From Scenedesmus sp. ARA3 (Eukaryota; Chlorophyta; Chlorophyceae; Sphaeropleales; Scenedesmaceae), in assembly GCA_004335835.1 (NCBI GenBank), contig RWJK01001809.1, positions 37,435-101,434 of the forward strand: a stretch of 64,000 nucleotides of DNA, read 5' to 3'. Position numbers and translations under genes: made by a program. Numbering within the stretch: the first letter of the stretch is position 1; each line of letters starts with the position of its first letter. This document shows, piece by piece, positions 16,075 to 27,994 of the stretch. Under the pieces are notes generated by a model. The model was given only the letters and a program-made list of their open reading frames with translations. It searched no databases and was not told the origin of the DNA.

Positions 16075-19000
16075 AGAGGTGCCCTCACAGCCCAGCCCCA
16101 CCCCGCAGGACCTGCTGGCCTCCCTCATGATGCAGCAGACAGTCACATCACCAGCACCAGCCGCAGAGACACCAACCACAGCAGCCCCTGCCCCCTCGCC
16201 AACAGCTGCTGCAGTGGAGGCATCCCCAGGGCCTGAGCAGCCGGTGCTGCCCTCCCCAGGTGAGCTGATGGCTATTTTGCATGTAGGTTGCAATGTTGTA
16301 CATGTTTCTGCTCCACTTCTGTTGCTCTGCAGAGGTTCTGGCGCCACTGGCGGTGTTGATGTGCTGCAACAGCACGCCATGTGGTCCTGTGCCTGCCGGG
16401 CCTGCATACCTAGGCGTTCCTTGATCGTCTGCAGTGGTCGGCGAGGCTGCTGTTGCCGCAACAACTGTAGCATTTCTGTTCAACAATTTCTAACACAGTC
16501 AACTTGCCGGTGTGATTGGCTTGTGATTTATTCTTGGCAGGCAACAGCAGCATGCTCTCTGCACGATGCACAGGACTCATCCACCAGCTGACATGCACGT
16601 CTCATGCTGTGCCCGCCTGCTGCTGCAGAGCTGCCACCTGCTGCCGATCCCACACCGGCTGAGTCACCAGTGCTGCCTGTGGAAGTGGCCAGCCCTGAGC
16701 CTCCCCCTGCTGAGCCAAGCCCCAACCCTGGTAAGCACAGCAGTGTTGTCATAGTGATAGCTTTATTCCAAGAGGACAGGCACATGATACATCGCCGTTG
16801 CACCAGCCGCTGGACAGGCTTGCATAAACATGCCAGATCAACCAGGCATGTGCTTACGGTTTGACAACTGCATGTGCTGAGCATAACAAGAGGTGCTGCT
16901 CAAGCTGCTGCTGCTGCTGCTGCTGCTTGTCTGCTGCATCCGCTTGTCGCCCTCATGAGCAGAGTAGCAGCTCTCTGGGCTATTGCCTGAGGCAGCTTTC
17001 AGTGCCGACATGCATCGTATGCAATGCAGTATTGTATTTGTTCCTTGCAGTGGCTCCAGAGCAAAGCCCTGCAGCCCCCACCGTTGAAGCTTCACCAGCA
17101 CCTGCCATAACATCATGTGCTGCCCATGCTGCTGCTGCTGCTGCTTCTTGTCTGCTGCATCCACATATGTCTTTGCAGTTGCAGTGGCTCCAGAGCCAAG
17201 CCCCACAGCCCCCACCACTGAAGCTTCACCAGCACCTGCCGAATCCCACATTCCCACCACCCTAAGCCCTGAACCCAACACCAACACCTTGCCCTCGCCA
17301 GCCCCAGAGGTATCTCCAGCACCTGATGTGTCTGGCCAATCGCCCAGCCCTGTTGACGCAGCATCGCCCAGCCCTGATCCTGACATGGCTACAGCATCTC
17401 CGGAGCCGGCAGAGTCGCCTGCTCCTGAGGTGTCCCCGGCGCCTGTGGATTCGCCAGCACCAGCGGAATCACCAGCACCAGAACAGTCCCCGGCACCTGT
17501 GGATTCGCCAGCACCAGCGGAATCACCAGCACCAGAACAGTCCCCGGCACCTGTGGAATCACCCGCACCTGGTCTGTCCCCGGTGCCAGAACAGTCCCCG
17601 GCACCTGCGGAATCACCCGCACCTGGTCTGTCCCCGGCACCTGTGGAATCACCAGCACCAACAGAGTCACCTGCACCAACGGAGTCACCGGTGCCTGCTG
17701 ACTCCCCTGCGCCTGCCGATTCGCCCGCACCTGGGCTGTCGCCAACCCTGCCGCCAGCAACAGGTGAAACTGCACACATCTTGCCAGCAGTGGCATCTTC
17801 CCACCTGATGAAGCCAGCAGCTATATCTCTACAAAGTTCAGCCAATGCTCAGCACCTTGGTGAACTGCTGCAGCACACATTCTGAAACAGCCGCTTCTCA
17901 GCAGCATGTCTGTGTGCATTTCTGTCGGGCATCACAGTGCACGCAGCCACAGTCTCTGTTTTCAAAGTCACACTGCTATAACCGTTGTATATGCGGGACC
18001 ATGGCCCTCTGCTGCTGGCTTTGCACTGCCTTGCGGCTGCGTTTCTGACTTGCAGCCTCGCCACTGCCATCGCCAGTGGTTGTTGCATCCCCAGCACCCT
18101 CGGCACCCACCACCACCACCACCCTGCCGTACATCAACAACGTAAACAACAACGTCAACAACATCAACGTCAATGGTGTGTGCATTGCTTGTGAAGATGG
18201 CGCTACAGCATTTCTCAGTATAGCAGCGTACAGCGCATGATGCGCCTGCTGGTGCAAGCAAACCGTCACAGCAGCAGCGTGACGGTTGTTCGTGGGATTC
18301 TGCAATGCAGCTACGACTCTAGCCACAGCTGCTGCAGCCCTCAGACGTCCTTGCATAGCTTTTGCTGACCGTTCTGCTTGTGTGCCTGTCTTCTATCCTG
18401 CTGCTGCAGTGCCCACTGCCATTGCAAATGGCCCTGGCGCTACTGCCACAGCCACTGGAACCAACACCAACATCCCCACAACCACCACAACCCTCAACCC
18501 CACAACCACCTCCACCACCAGACCCGCAACAACCACATCTGGATCTGGCAAGGGCGGTACAGGCACCAGACTGTCAGGCAGTACAGGCAGTACGGCCAGC
18601 TCCACAGGCAGTACAGGCAGTACAGCCAGATCCACAGGCAGTACAATGGCATCAACTGCCGGTGGGTTTGTGCCATCTGGTAGCAGCGGCGCCAGCAGTG
18701 GTGCGGTGATGGACCCCCTCGCCACACCAGCCACAGGAACAGGCACTGGTATTCAAACCCCAGGCACAACAGGCCAAGGGCCTACTCAGGCAATCATGGC
18801 AGTGGGCAACGGCGGCTTTGTGCCTGCAGTGCTGGCATCTGCAGGCCCGCCTGTCGTGCCAGTCGAGCCGGCAGCTCCGACAGGCGCGCAGCCAATCGGC
18901 TGGAAGGTCGACGTCACGCCGTCTCCGGTCGAAGGGGCGATCAACTATTTCAAATTCAGCAACCAGGAGACCGACCGCCAGCTGGCAACAGCCGCACAAA

Positions 19001-20353
19001 AGACCGGGAAACCTGCCCCGCAGGCATTTGCGGATACGATCCTCGACGACCCGATGATCCTGCCTGTCGGGCCGGATACAAACTTCCCGCTCTTTTTCTT
19101 TGCGGCGCCGCGCAGCAACCTGTCTGCGCCCTCGTACAACCGCCTGGCGGAGGCGCCGTACGTGCCCGTGACCACGCAGCTGCAGCTGGTGAATTCGAGC
19201 GGGCGCGTGCTGCCGGTGCGGGACTCCACCGGACAGGGGCTGCAGCGTGTGGGTGATGCGCAGCAAGTGCTGGGCAAGGCAAGCCTGAACTTCAAGGTGA
19301 GCTCAAATGCATGGCAGCAGTGGCTTTCGGTCAGCCCATGTCACATGGCTGACACTTGTTTCTTACCCTGTTCTTCCGCAACTGCTGCTGCCATGCACAG
19401 GCCGGCTTCACCTTCCGCAGCGCGGTATCGGCTAACGTCATACTACTGAATTTTTCTGCTCTGCTGCCCCTGCTGCTGCCATGCACTGCACATTCTCCTG
19501 CAGGCCGGCTTCACTTGCGCAGCACCTCGTCAATGCATGTCATAGCACTCACAACATCTTCTCCCTACTGCCCCTGCTGCCGCCATGCATTACGCATTCT
19601 CCTGCAGGCCGGCTTCACCTTCCGCAGCGCTGCATCAGCCAGGCCTGACGCCTTTGTCATTGCGCCCATGGGCAAGGACTTCCCGCAGGGCAACACAGTG
19701 GACCTGGGAGACAAGTACCGCCTGGTGATCAAGGTGGGCTGGCTGCATGCAGTTGCTGACTAGTCAGAGCTTGCTGAAGCGTTGATCTCCTCGAGGCTTT
19801 GATCCTTTGTCTTGGTGTTTCGTGGACCCCACGAGCGTTGTTTGGCTCTTTTTTGGGAGAACCTGTGGCCTTAGTTTGGTAGGTTGGTAGTTTGGTCATT
19901 GGCGTGCCTCTAGCATGGCAGCCAGCCCTTGTGACACCAGCAGCTGAGCACGCTTCCTTGCCTGCTGGGATAGAACAGCCGGCCTTGAAATGCTACATGC
20001 AAATGACTGTAGCACTACTCAAAAGCCCTTGGAGGCAAGTACCGGCTGGTCATCAAGGTGGGCTGCTTGGCTTGGCAGCAGCTCCTTCGCAACACTTGCT
20101 TCCTTGCTGACAAACTGCCAAGCGGTTTGATAATACGCACAACATACAGCTGCTAACAATGTCCATCATACTGCTTGTGCTGCTGCTTCTGCTGCTGCTG
20201 CACCTGCAGGGTGTGGGTGTGACAGAGTCCAACCTGGTGACGCCCACGCTGGCGTATGCGCTGGGGGACCCTGTGCCGCTGGCCAACTTCAAGAACAAGA
20301 CGCTGCTGTCCGTGATCGCTGCGTACACCAAGAAGAAGGATGCCGGCGTGTAG
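12944..20353 (+). CDS. Secreted Pro-rich (extensin-like) glycoprotein with unknown C-terminal domain
   Basis: Ten exons: 12944-13007, 13282-14457, 14729-15748, 16077-16259, 16629-16730, 17185-17763, 18056-18175, 18410-19296, 19608-19733, 20210-20353; 1,466 aa. Residues 1 to about 22 form a signal peptide (WCPTILIILLIAASA). Residues 30-1080 are Pro/Ala/Glu/Thr-rich repeats: PAPEPAP and PPPVVEPPP, then PPAADVTTPP-type units, then SPAPVESPAPE-type units. Such sequence is typical of hydroxyproline-rich wall or extracellular matrix proteins. Next comes an Asn/Val stretch (INNVNNNVNNINVN), Thr/Pro and Gly-Ser-Thr linkers, and from about residue 1205 a globular region of about 260 aa that I do not recognise (landmarks GWKVDVTPSPVEGAINYFKF, LFFFAAPRS, GFTFRSAASARPDAF, DKYRLVIKG). 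The six exons 2-7 are all phase 1-1. An upstream alternative acceptor for exon 6 exists at 17050. Function is inferred from composition only. Confidence 0.8.
17045..17110 (+). repeat. Copy of the 5' end of glycoprotein exon 6 with acceptor
   Basis: GCAG|TGGCTCCAGAGC and the following approximately 55 bases occur here and again at 17181-17245 (true exon). The upstream copy has no usable donor close by, so it is treated as an intronic echo, although skipping between the two acceptors would keep phase 1. Confidence 0.8.
19397..19522 (+). repeat. Two copies of the 5' end of glycoprotein exon 9 with acceptor
   Basis: CAG|GCCGGCTTCACCTTCCGCAG (at about 19398) and a shorter version (at about 19500) precede the full exon at 19608. 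The spacer (TACTGCCCCTGCTGCCGCCATGCA type) is duplicated as well, so whole intron-exon junctions were copied. Confidence 0.9.
20029..20064 (+). repeat. Copy of the 3' end of glycoprotein exon 9 plus donor
   Basis: GGCAAGTACCGGCTGGTCATCAAG|GTGGGCTG repeats the true exon end at 19709-19741 about 320 bases downstream, with third-position changes. Confidence 0.85.
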
Positions 20354-23300
20354 CAGCTGCTCACGCCCAGGTGCAGCGAGCCACAGCAATTCCAGATGGT
20401 GGACTGTGTGCATGGACATCCAAGACAGCTCCTGGTGCCTTTGACAGAGTGATGGTTATGATGTATTTGATTAACAGTCAGGTGTTCCCACATGTTGGTG
20501 GACGACTGGTGTGCAGCACAATGTGTAGTGATGTTTGCAATGCACATGCTGGTGTACAGTACAAGCAGCATGTATGCATCATTGACGCAGGTGTGTGCGT
20601 GCAGAGTACTATTGTTGCAGGTTTGCTGCACAGATTATAACAACTGCATGCAGGTGCCACTTTTGGGAGCTAACATGGGCCGTTGCGGCAGCAGTGGATC
20701 AGCGCCCTCGGAGTGTTATCAGCTGTGTGAATCCATAGACTTTGATGTGTACGTGTGTACACTGCTATACATACACAATTATCAGCAGCGCCAAAGAATG
20801 TGCAGAAACTGCGCATGATGCTCAGCCCAACAACTTTACTCTGGGATGTCATACGTTGCCAGTGTGCAATGTAGCAGTTGGCTTGCTGTGTGTGCCTGCG
20901 ACCGATCTGCACACAAGGTTCCTCTCCTCCCAGCAGTTGCTGCAGAGCTGGGTGAGCTTTGGCAATTCTGATTACTATGCTTTCTGTTCTGTAGTTATGC
21001 ACAGAGCTCTCAAGGTTTGATGTTTTTGTGATGTACGCGAGGGCTGTGCAGTACATGTCGCTGTGTCCGTGCTGTGCGATGCACAGTGGCTGCTGTTTGA
21101 TTTCCTGAACCCAAGCAAACATGCAGGGTTGCAGTACACTGTGAACACTACATGGTATGTGCTTCTGCTGTGATGCAGCTCTAGCAGTCTTGAATGCTAT
21201 TTGAAGTCCATGGTGTGCGGTTGCTGAACACCATCTTTGCATTGCCTGTGAGCTGACGACAGTGACGTGCTGTGTGTTGCATTCAGTGCTACTGCGGCAG
21301 GTTAAACACGGCCGTGGCCAAGTTGAGCTGACTCAAACATCATAGCAGCATTGTTTTCCACAGCAGCTGCGCCGGTGAATGCAAGTTCTGGAGGCTTGCT
21401 CGCACCTGCAGTGGTGCTTGCAGCATATGTGGAGGGCAGCTCTGCCCTGTACACTGCATGCACGGCTATGCATGATTGCGCTTGCATGATGCAGGGTATG
21501 AGCATGGCAGACCATTGTGCTTGCCTTTCAAAGGCAAATTTCGAGTGCATGCCATTTTGTGGGCCTGCACAAAGGCCCATCCAGCATCTGCATATGGGCA
21601 CGATGCATTGCGGTACAGAGCTGTACTTGGGGCATTGCAGCTGCAACAGTTGGCAATGCAAGCAGGGGACACTGCACTGGATTTGATGGTAGCTGTGCTG
21701 TTGTGGACCGCTGTTCTGCCTTGATTTTGGTATGGTGTGACGTTTTCTGGTGAATGAGATGAAAGGGGATGCTGTGTGGGCTTGGCATACATATGCATGG
21801 CTTGCTATGCACTCTGGTTGGCGCTGCTGCTGTTGATTATGGTGGGGTTTCATGGATTTTACAGAGGGACAAGGGCCTTTGCTGGAAAGCAGTGCACTGT
21901 GTGCTGATATGCTCAGGTGCAGGACAGCGCCGCCTAACAGCAGAAAGCTCAGCAGGTTGTGCGTTTCTTGCAGTGGTTGGCACAGGGTGCAAGGCTGGGG
22001 CCTAAGAGCAGCGGCACTGAAACACCAAGTCTGCCGGCTGCATTGGAAGCATTTGTTTTGCAGTAACTGCACCACACCCGATGACACACATCTTGGACAG
22101 CTGATGGCATCATTTGATGGGTTTACCATGCAGCATACATATGAAAGCAGAGCGTGTGGGCCAGCAGTCACTGCTGCTTGATGGTTATGCTGCTCTGCTG
22201 TGCATGCCATGCAGATTATATGTAGACCAGACAAAGTTTCCACTTGATCAGAGTTGACTTGCTATACTCGATGCATTGCTCTGCTGACCTGCATGTGCAT
22301 TTTGCTCCTCTTGCACTGTATGGCAAGCTCTTTCGAAGTTGGGTGCTTTTTGATACGCCGCAAAGTTGTGACCAAGAGGTCAAGCTGTGTGTTTTGTGAT
22401 TGTAGCACTTCAGTATGCAGGGTTGAGATTTGCACTGCACTGACAGGTAGCGAGTGGCAGGCAATGCGTGCAGTGCTGCGAGGTACGGACGCTACACTGC
22501 CAGTGGAGCAAGCCTTGTCAGCAGCCTGCAGTGAACTGACCAGCGGTGTTTGAAACGTCTTCAGCCTTTCGCCTTTGCATTTTGCGTGACCAGAACTGTG
22601 GCGAGCAGGACTCTGCGTATGCCTGTGTTTTGTGTGATCACACATGAGGACGCAGCCGGCAGCCCTGCCACACAGATGTGCAGAGGCAAGTGCCCCGCCC
22701 AGGGCCCTTGTGCAGACCTCAAGTCTGCATTGTCTTTGGTTGCACATGAGTTTCATGTGCAACCAATGAGATGTGCAGGCTGCCTGGATGGTGCTGCTTT
22801 GAACGGCAGCCAGGTACCGGTGTGTGTGGACATCATGTCCATCATGGACAGCAGTGCTAGTTTCTGTAAAACTTGATGTCTTTGACGCCTCGCTAGCGAG
22901 CGCTCAAGCTCTGGGTGCAAGCAATGGCCCACCAGGGTCTACTAATGCTGCGCTGTCTGTTGGGTCGGCAGACTCGGAGCCTAGGAGGTTTGCAACCTTG
23001 CCAACGGCGCAGTGCTTTGCAAAAGCCTGGCCCAGAAGCAGGGCTCCTAGCACACGCAGCACGAGTGCTGTTTCGTGCCACCAGCGTCAATGACGCCATG
23101 GCAACGAATGAAACAACTGCAGGTGATCTTTTCGCCTTTCACGCCTGTCGCAGTGATGAGTCAACATGGTGTGGACAGCTGGCTGCACACCAGCGCTGCT
23201 GCTAGCAGTGCAGCATGCTGGCAGCTGCCGCACAGCTCCGCAAGCACTGCAGCGCCCGGTTCTGCTACGTGGCATGTAGTTAAGTCAGCAGTCTTGACTG

Positions 23301-23607
23301 CTGCCTATCAGCTGTGCATTTGCGCGACACCTCGATGGCCGGCCCGGAAATCGATGACGATATGTTATGTCTGCCATGTTGGTAGTGCTGCCGGGATTGT
23401 GTGATATGAACCCGTGAGCATGTAGACGAGCAGAGTCTCGACAGTTTTTCTCATTAGGTTCAATACGCTGCAACACTGTGAGGGTATCAGAAGCGACTAC
23501 GTCAGCAGCACCTCCCCTGCTGTCCGTGGATTCACCATACCTGCTGGAGTTTCGCCGATCGCCCTGTTTCGGTTGTTTATTGCCTCGACACTTGCAGCAG
23601 TGCAGCC
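20354..23607. other. Intergenic region, no gene supported
   Basis: About 3.2 kb of sequence rich in TGCAG, CATGC and GTGC words. Several open frames of 80-190 codons on both strands start with non-ATG codons or overlap each other and resemble no family I know. The frame 22550-22876 (108 codons) is the cleanest but has no recognisable domain. No tRNA or rRNA signature seen. Confidence 0.5.
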
Positions 23608-24947
23608 ATGGATCGAGCGAACAGGAACTTCAGTTCAGCCACGGCTGCAGGGGCGCCACACCGCTCGGGATACCCCTTCGATAGACTGACTGGAACTTTG
23701 AATCAACAAGCAGCAGGAAGCAGCATCTCGCACCGCCCGGTCAAGCCCACCAGCCAAGGCCAGCTCATGGAGACCGTGCACAACATGATCGAGCAACTCA
23801 GGCAGATGAAGAGCGCTCGTCAATTATGGGATGTGAGTTCGCGGCTGCTGTAAGGCCGCTCGTGCCATGCCCTGGGTAGCAACAGCATCTGCTCGACACT
23901 GCATAACAGCTGCAGGCATCAGGCAGGTGCACTGCAGCCAGAGCCTCCACCAACAAACGTGCTGACTGCGTTGCGCCCTGTGGATTTGCACGCTACAGAT
24001 TGCTGTGAAGAGGAATGGCATGACAACAAGCCTTGCGCTGCTGGGAGGCGTGCTGGTGAGCAGACATAGAGGCTGCTGCTTGCTGCTGCTGCTTGCGCAC
24101 TGTGGTAGATTGTGCAATCTGTACTGCAGCTGAGGGTTTTTGCACGTCTGTCGTGGAATGCGTTTGAATTGACGTCTTTTAGCTATCGCATGTTTTCAGC
24201 AGTCGTCAATACCAGCTTTGTTTTGGCGTGGGGTTGGTGGCCTGAAGGTCCTTGCAGCCCAGCAATGCGCTGGCTGCTTCCTTGCAGTGCAACAGTGCAA
24301 TGCATGTGCTTTGTACTGCTCTTGTTGTTGCACTCGTGCTGATATTCACCTGGCATTGCTGTGCTGCAGGTGGCAGATGTGATGCTCTACCCCGGCAAGA
24401 AGCAGCAGCAGCGGGCACATGCACCCAACGTAAGCAGATTATTTGGATCGACCAGCAGTAGCTGCTTAGTTGCATGCATTATGGCAGCGCATCGCACTAT
24501 GATTTCTCGTGTCCATCAATGCGACAACACCTGCAAACAGCCAGCTCAGCCGTTGCAGTCGGCCCTCGTCAGTGTACGACAGCCATGGGTAGATGAGCAT
24601 GCAGCGGCCTATGCTGGCTTGCAGTCGCTACAAAGGCAAGGGCATGATCGGCAGTGATGTGTGTATGGCCCTTATTCTCAGCTTGCATACCTATCTCTGT
24701 TTTGTCTGTGACTGCGAACTCTGCCATGTGTATGCACTCTGTCGTTTGAGCTTGCGCCCTGTGCCGTTAGCGATGCTGACTTGTCACTGTTGTGCTGCCT
24801 ATTGCTGCATTGCTGCAGACCCTGCTGCAGACCAACCTGGCAGCAGCCCCAGCAGCCAGCAGCAGCAGTAGCCCCAGCAGCAGCAGCAGCAGCAGCAGCA
24901 GACCCATCGTCAGCAGTCATGCTTCTGGAGCAGCAGCGCATGCGTAA
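23608..24947 (+). CDS. Small unrecognised protein (about 156 aa, 4 exons)
   Basis: Proposed exons 23608-23832, 23999-24055, 24370-24429, 24819-24947, all phase 0 with GT-AG junctions. The N-terminal exon is coding-like: MDRANRNFSSATAAGAPHRS, then a helical LMETVHNMIEQLRQMKSARQLWD segment. Exons 2 and 3 give short segments with AVKRNGMTTSLALLGGVL and ADVMLYPGKKQQQ. Exon 4 ends in a Ser-rich run. A strong donor-like GTAAGC overlaps the proposed stop (24944), so the gene could extend further. I recognise no family. Exon 1 is more secure than the rest. Confidence 0.45.
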
Positions 24948-27114
24948 GCAGCTGTCTGGGTACCATGGTGTGAGCGCCATGAGCCAAAGTGTCAACTGTT
25001 TTGAAAGCACTGTCAAGTTACTGCGACAGTGGCTTGTGTGATTGCGCAAGTGCCTGTGCGCATGCTGGGCGGCTCCAGGGTTGTAGATTGCGTTTTGCTG
25101 CATTGCTATTGTTGTGCTATAAGCTGTTGCTGTCTTGATGGGAAGGCGTAACAGCAGTCTGCCATTTTTATTCATATAGATACAGCTATGGAGGATGCAA
25201 GCGGCTATTGCTGGCTTGGGATGTGTTGGCGGCGCCATTTGTGCTGCTTTCATGTCTGCAGTTTGGGGGCGGGCTTTGTTTAGCTGACGGAGGTATGTTC
25301 ACCCCGCAATGCTCTGGGATGGTTTTCACTGATGCCTGGAGCAAGCCCCTCTTGTATGCTGTGCTTCTGACAGCTTCATGTTGCCGGCTGCGTTGATGGC
25401 ACATCCATTGGTGCTGCTGTGGTGCTGTTGCAATGCTCTCATGTTTTGCGTGGAGCAGCTGTATGACCTGGCGATCTCTGTATCTTTCACGGCAGCGGAG
25501 CACTTCGTGGTGCTTGCTCGAAGGTGCGCAGTTATGCTTTTACTATGCCTAGAATCGTCCTATTTACTTCGTGGTGCTGCGCACTGGCAGTCGCTGTAGT
25601 GGCTCTGTTGTAGTATCATTACCCTGCTGTTGCCGGCGCTGGGGTGAGATAGTTGCGGCTCGCTGCGTCATGTTGCCTTGGCTAAGATGCACCACAGTTG
25701 TTCTGATGTCGTGTAGTAACCGAATTTCGACATGCCGCTGACGCAGCTCTTGCAGCAGTTGCGTCATGCTGTCACATGCTGTTTTGTGGAGTGCATTGCT
25801 CCAGCTAGAGCTGCTGATTTGCTGCTCAGCATGCTTTGGTCTCCTGCAGAAGTTGAGTTGTGCAGCTGACTAGTAGCAGCAGCGTTACTGGAAGTGGGGC
25901 AGCGTCGAGATGCTGGGATATGTTGTTTGTAACCAACGACTGAGGAATGGGTTGTGTGCTGCACGTTGCCTGTCAGCACTGCAGTGCAGCTGCTTGTTTG
26001 TTAGGGAATATGAGCGGCACAGTCCTTGTAAAATGACGAGTTGTAGACAAAGCCAGGATGCCGAAGCACGCTGGTCATGCACAGCTGCGCACCTTCAAGC
26101 AATGCTGCCTTGTGTCGTCAGCAGTAGCCCTGTGCAGCGCTGCAAGAGCAATGCACTTGCCCATCGCTATATAAGCTGAGCATATGACATACACTGGCAG
26201 CTACCCATGACATCCCGGAAGAAGTGATTGCCAGTCTGAGCAGCAAGAACCTGCACCATAAGCACTGTGTCGTCTTACACCCGCAAGCCGACCTTGCGCC
26301 TTAGCATGCCACCATAAAAACAGCATCACCAACACAAGGCAGCAGCCCTACCAACGCCAGGGGTTTTTACCCCCAGTGAAGAAGTGCAGAAGTGCTGTGC
26401 TGCTGCACACTAGGCAACAGACTGCACACATGCAACATCCCAATGCAGCAATGGGCCCAGAAACTACAGCAATGGGCCACAGCACGCTGTACCAATGACA
26501 AGAAGAGCGACACTGCAGTGTGCAACGTTGTGCTGGAAGGAAACTTTACACAGGACAGACCGGGCATACAAGCCGGGCACATGACGGCTGGGCTGTAGTG
26601 CTGGCAGTGCCATGCAACGGCACGGTCAGCAATTGCAACAACAGCCGCAGTTGCTCTGACGCACTGCCACTGCAGGATAGAACAGGCCAGAAGGGCCCAT
26701 CATATTGTTGCGCAACGGCAACAAGGAACCGCCACCGCACCCAGCCACTGCAATGTCAGCTGTGAAGCTGCGTAGCTCCGCTACATTGGCCAACGCTGCA
26801 CCAAACTGATGGAGAGAACGGGGTCCAAACAAGGTAATGTACAATCGCAGTCGGCAACCAACACCAGGACGTCCGAGCTGCGGCCTGCTGCTGCTAGGCC
26901 ATCCAGCATCCCAGCATGCCCATGTGCATGCATGCACTGCTTGCTGGTTGCGCACCAGCATAGGAAGCACAGTCGCGCAGCAACAACCAAGCCAGCCAGC
27001 AACTCGCAAGACGGACAGGCTGCGCATCTGCCACAATGCCCGTGCTGCTGCTGCTGCTGCGATGCTGCTGGCATCAGCTGCAGGCCTGCCTCCATACCCT
27101 GCTGCTGCTGCTGC
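24948..27114. other. Intergenic region, no gene supported
   Basis: About 2.2 kb without a convincing gene. TATATAAG occurs at about 26167-26174 (plus strand), but the first downstream ATG frame (26209) stops after six codons. On the minus strand this is the 3' side of NSA2; a minus-strand TGTAA lies at 26546-26550, 565 bases after the NSA2 stop. Confidence 0.45.
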
Positions 27115-27824
27115 TTATACCAGCAGCACTGCATTGATGCAGCCGTCGTTCTCCGGGTTGTTTGTCACCTGTAGCAGCACAGAGCACGACGTGTCAGGAC
27201 GGTAGCAACAGAGGTGCTGAGTGCACAGCAGCATCCACTGCCGCAATGCAAGTGTGTCAACAAACGTTCAACGACCATCATCAGCTTTCTATCCCTGCAC
27301 AGCGCACACATATGCAACTGCAAGCACATGTCTGAGCTCTGCAAGTAACATCCAAAACACACCTACAACGCCCGCACTCATCGATTGGCAGATGTGCTGG
27401 GCAATCCACGCCATCCCAGCCCCGCATCACCCTCCACATACCATCATCCTACAGCACCGCCACCAGTGCTCCTGAGCCCCACACCCACCTGCGCGTACTT
27501 GCCCCACACCACCTTGCCTCCGAGTGTCACCAGCCGCCAAACACGTCACAACACAGCAAACAACACATTACCAAGGAAATCATTGTGCCACGCGCTTCGG
27601 CCTCGCACCCACCTGCGCGTACTTGCCCCACACCACCTTGCCTCCGGGCGTCACCAGCCCCAGCTCGCTCACATTGACCTCGATGATTGTTCCCTTGGTG
27701 ATCACGCCTAGGCTGCTGTACATGGCGCCGTTGGGGTTCTTCTTCACGCCCAGCACGTTCAGGCAGAAGGTGGCCTTCAGCTCTGGGTGCGTCACGTGCG
27801 CCTTGTTCATGCGCAGGCCTGCGG

Positions 27825-27857
<33 letters not shown>

Positions 27858-27961
27858 AGGTTTCAAGGGTTCAGCATACACCAAGTCACAAGCAAAGAGG
27901 CAGAAGGTGGCCTTCAGCTCTGGGTGCGTCACGTGCGCCTTGTTCATGCGCAGGCCTGCGG

Positions 27962-27994
<33 letters not shown>

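Noticed and set aside
22550..22876. 108-codon plus-strand frame as a Cys-containing small protein
   Set aside because: No signal peptide, no recognisable domain, no supporting promoter or poly(A) signal; evidence insufficient to call it a gene.
26167..26174. TATATAAG as the promoter of a gene near 26200
   Set aside because: The first ATG downstream stops after six codons and no exons could be found on that strand.
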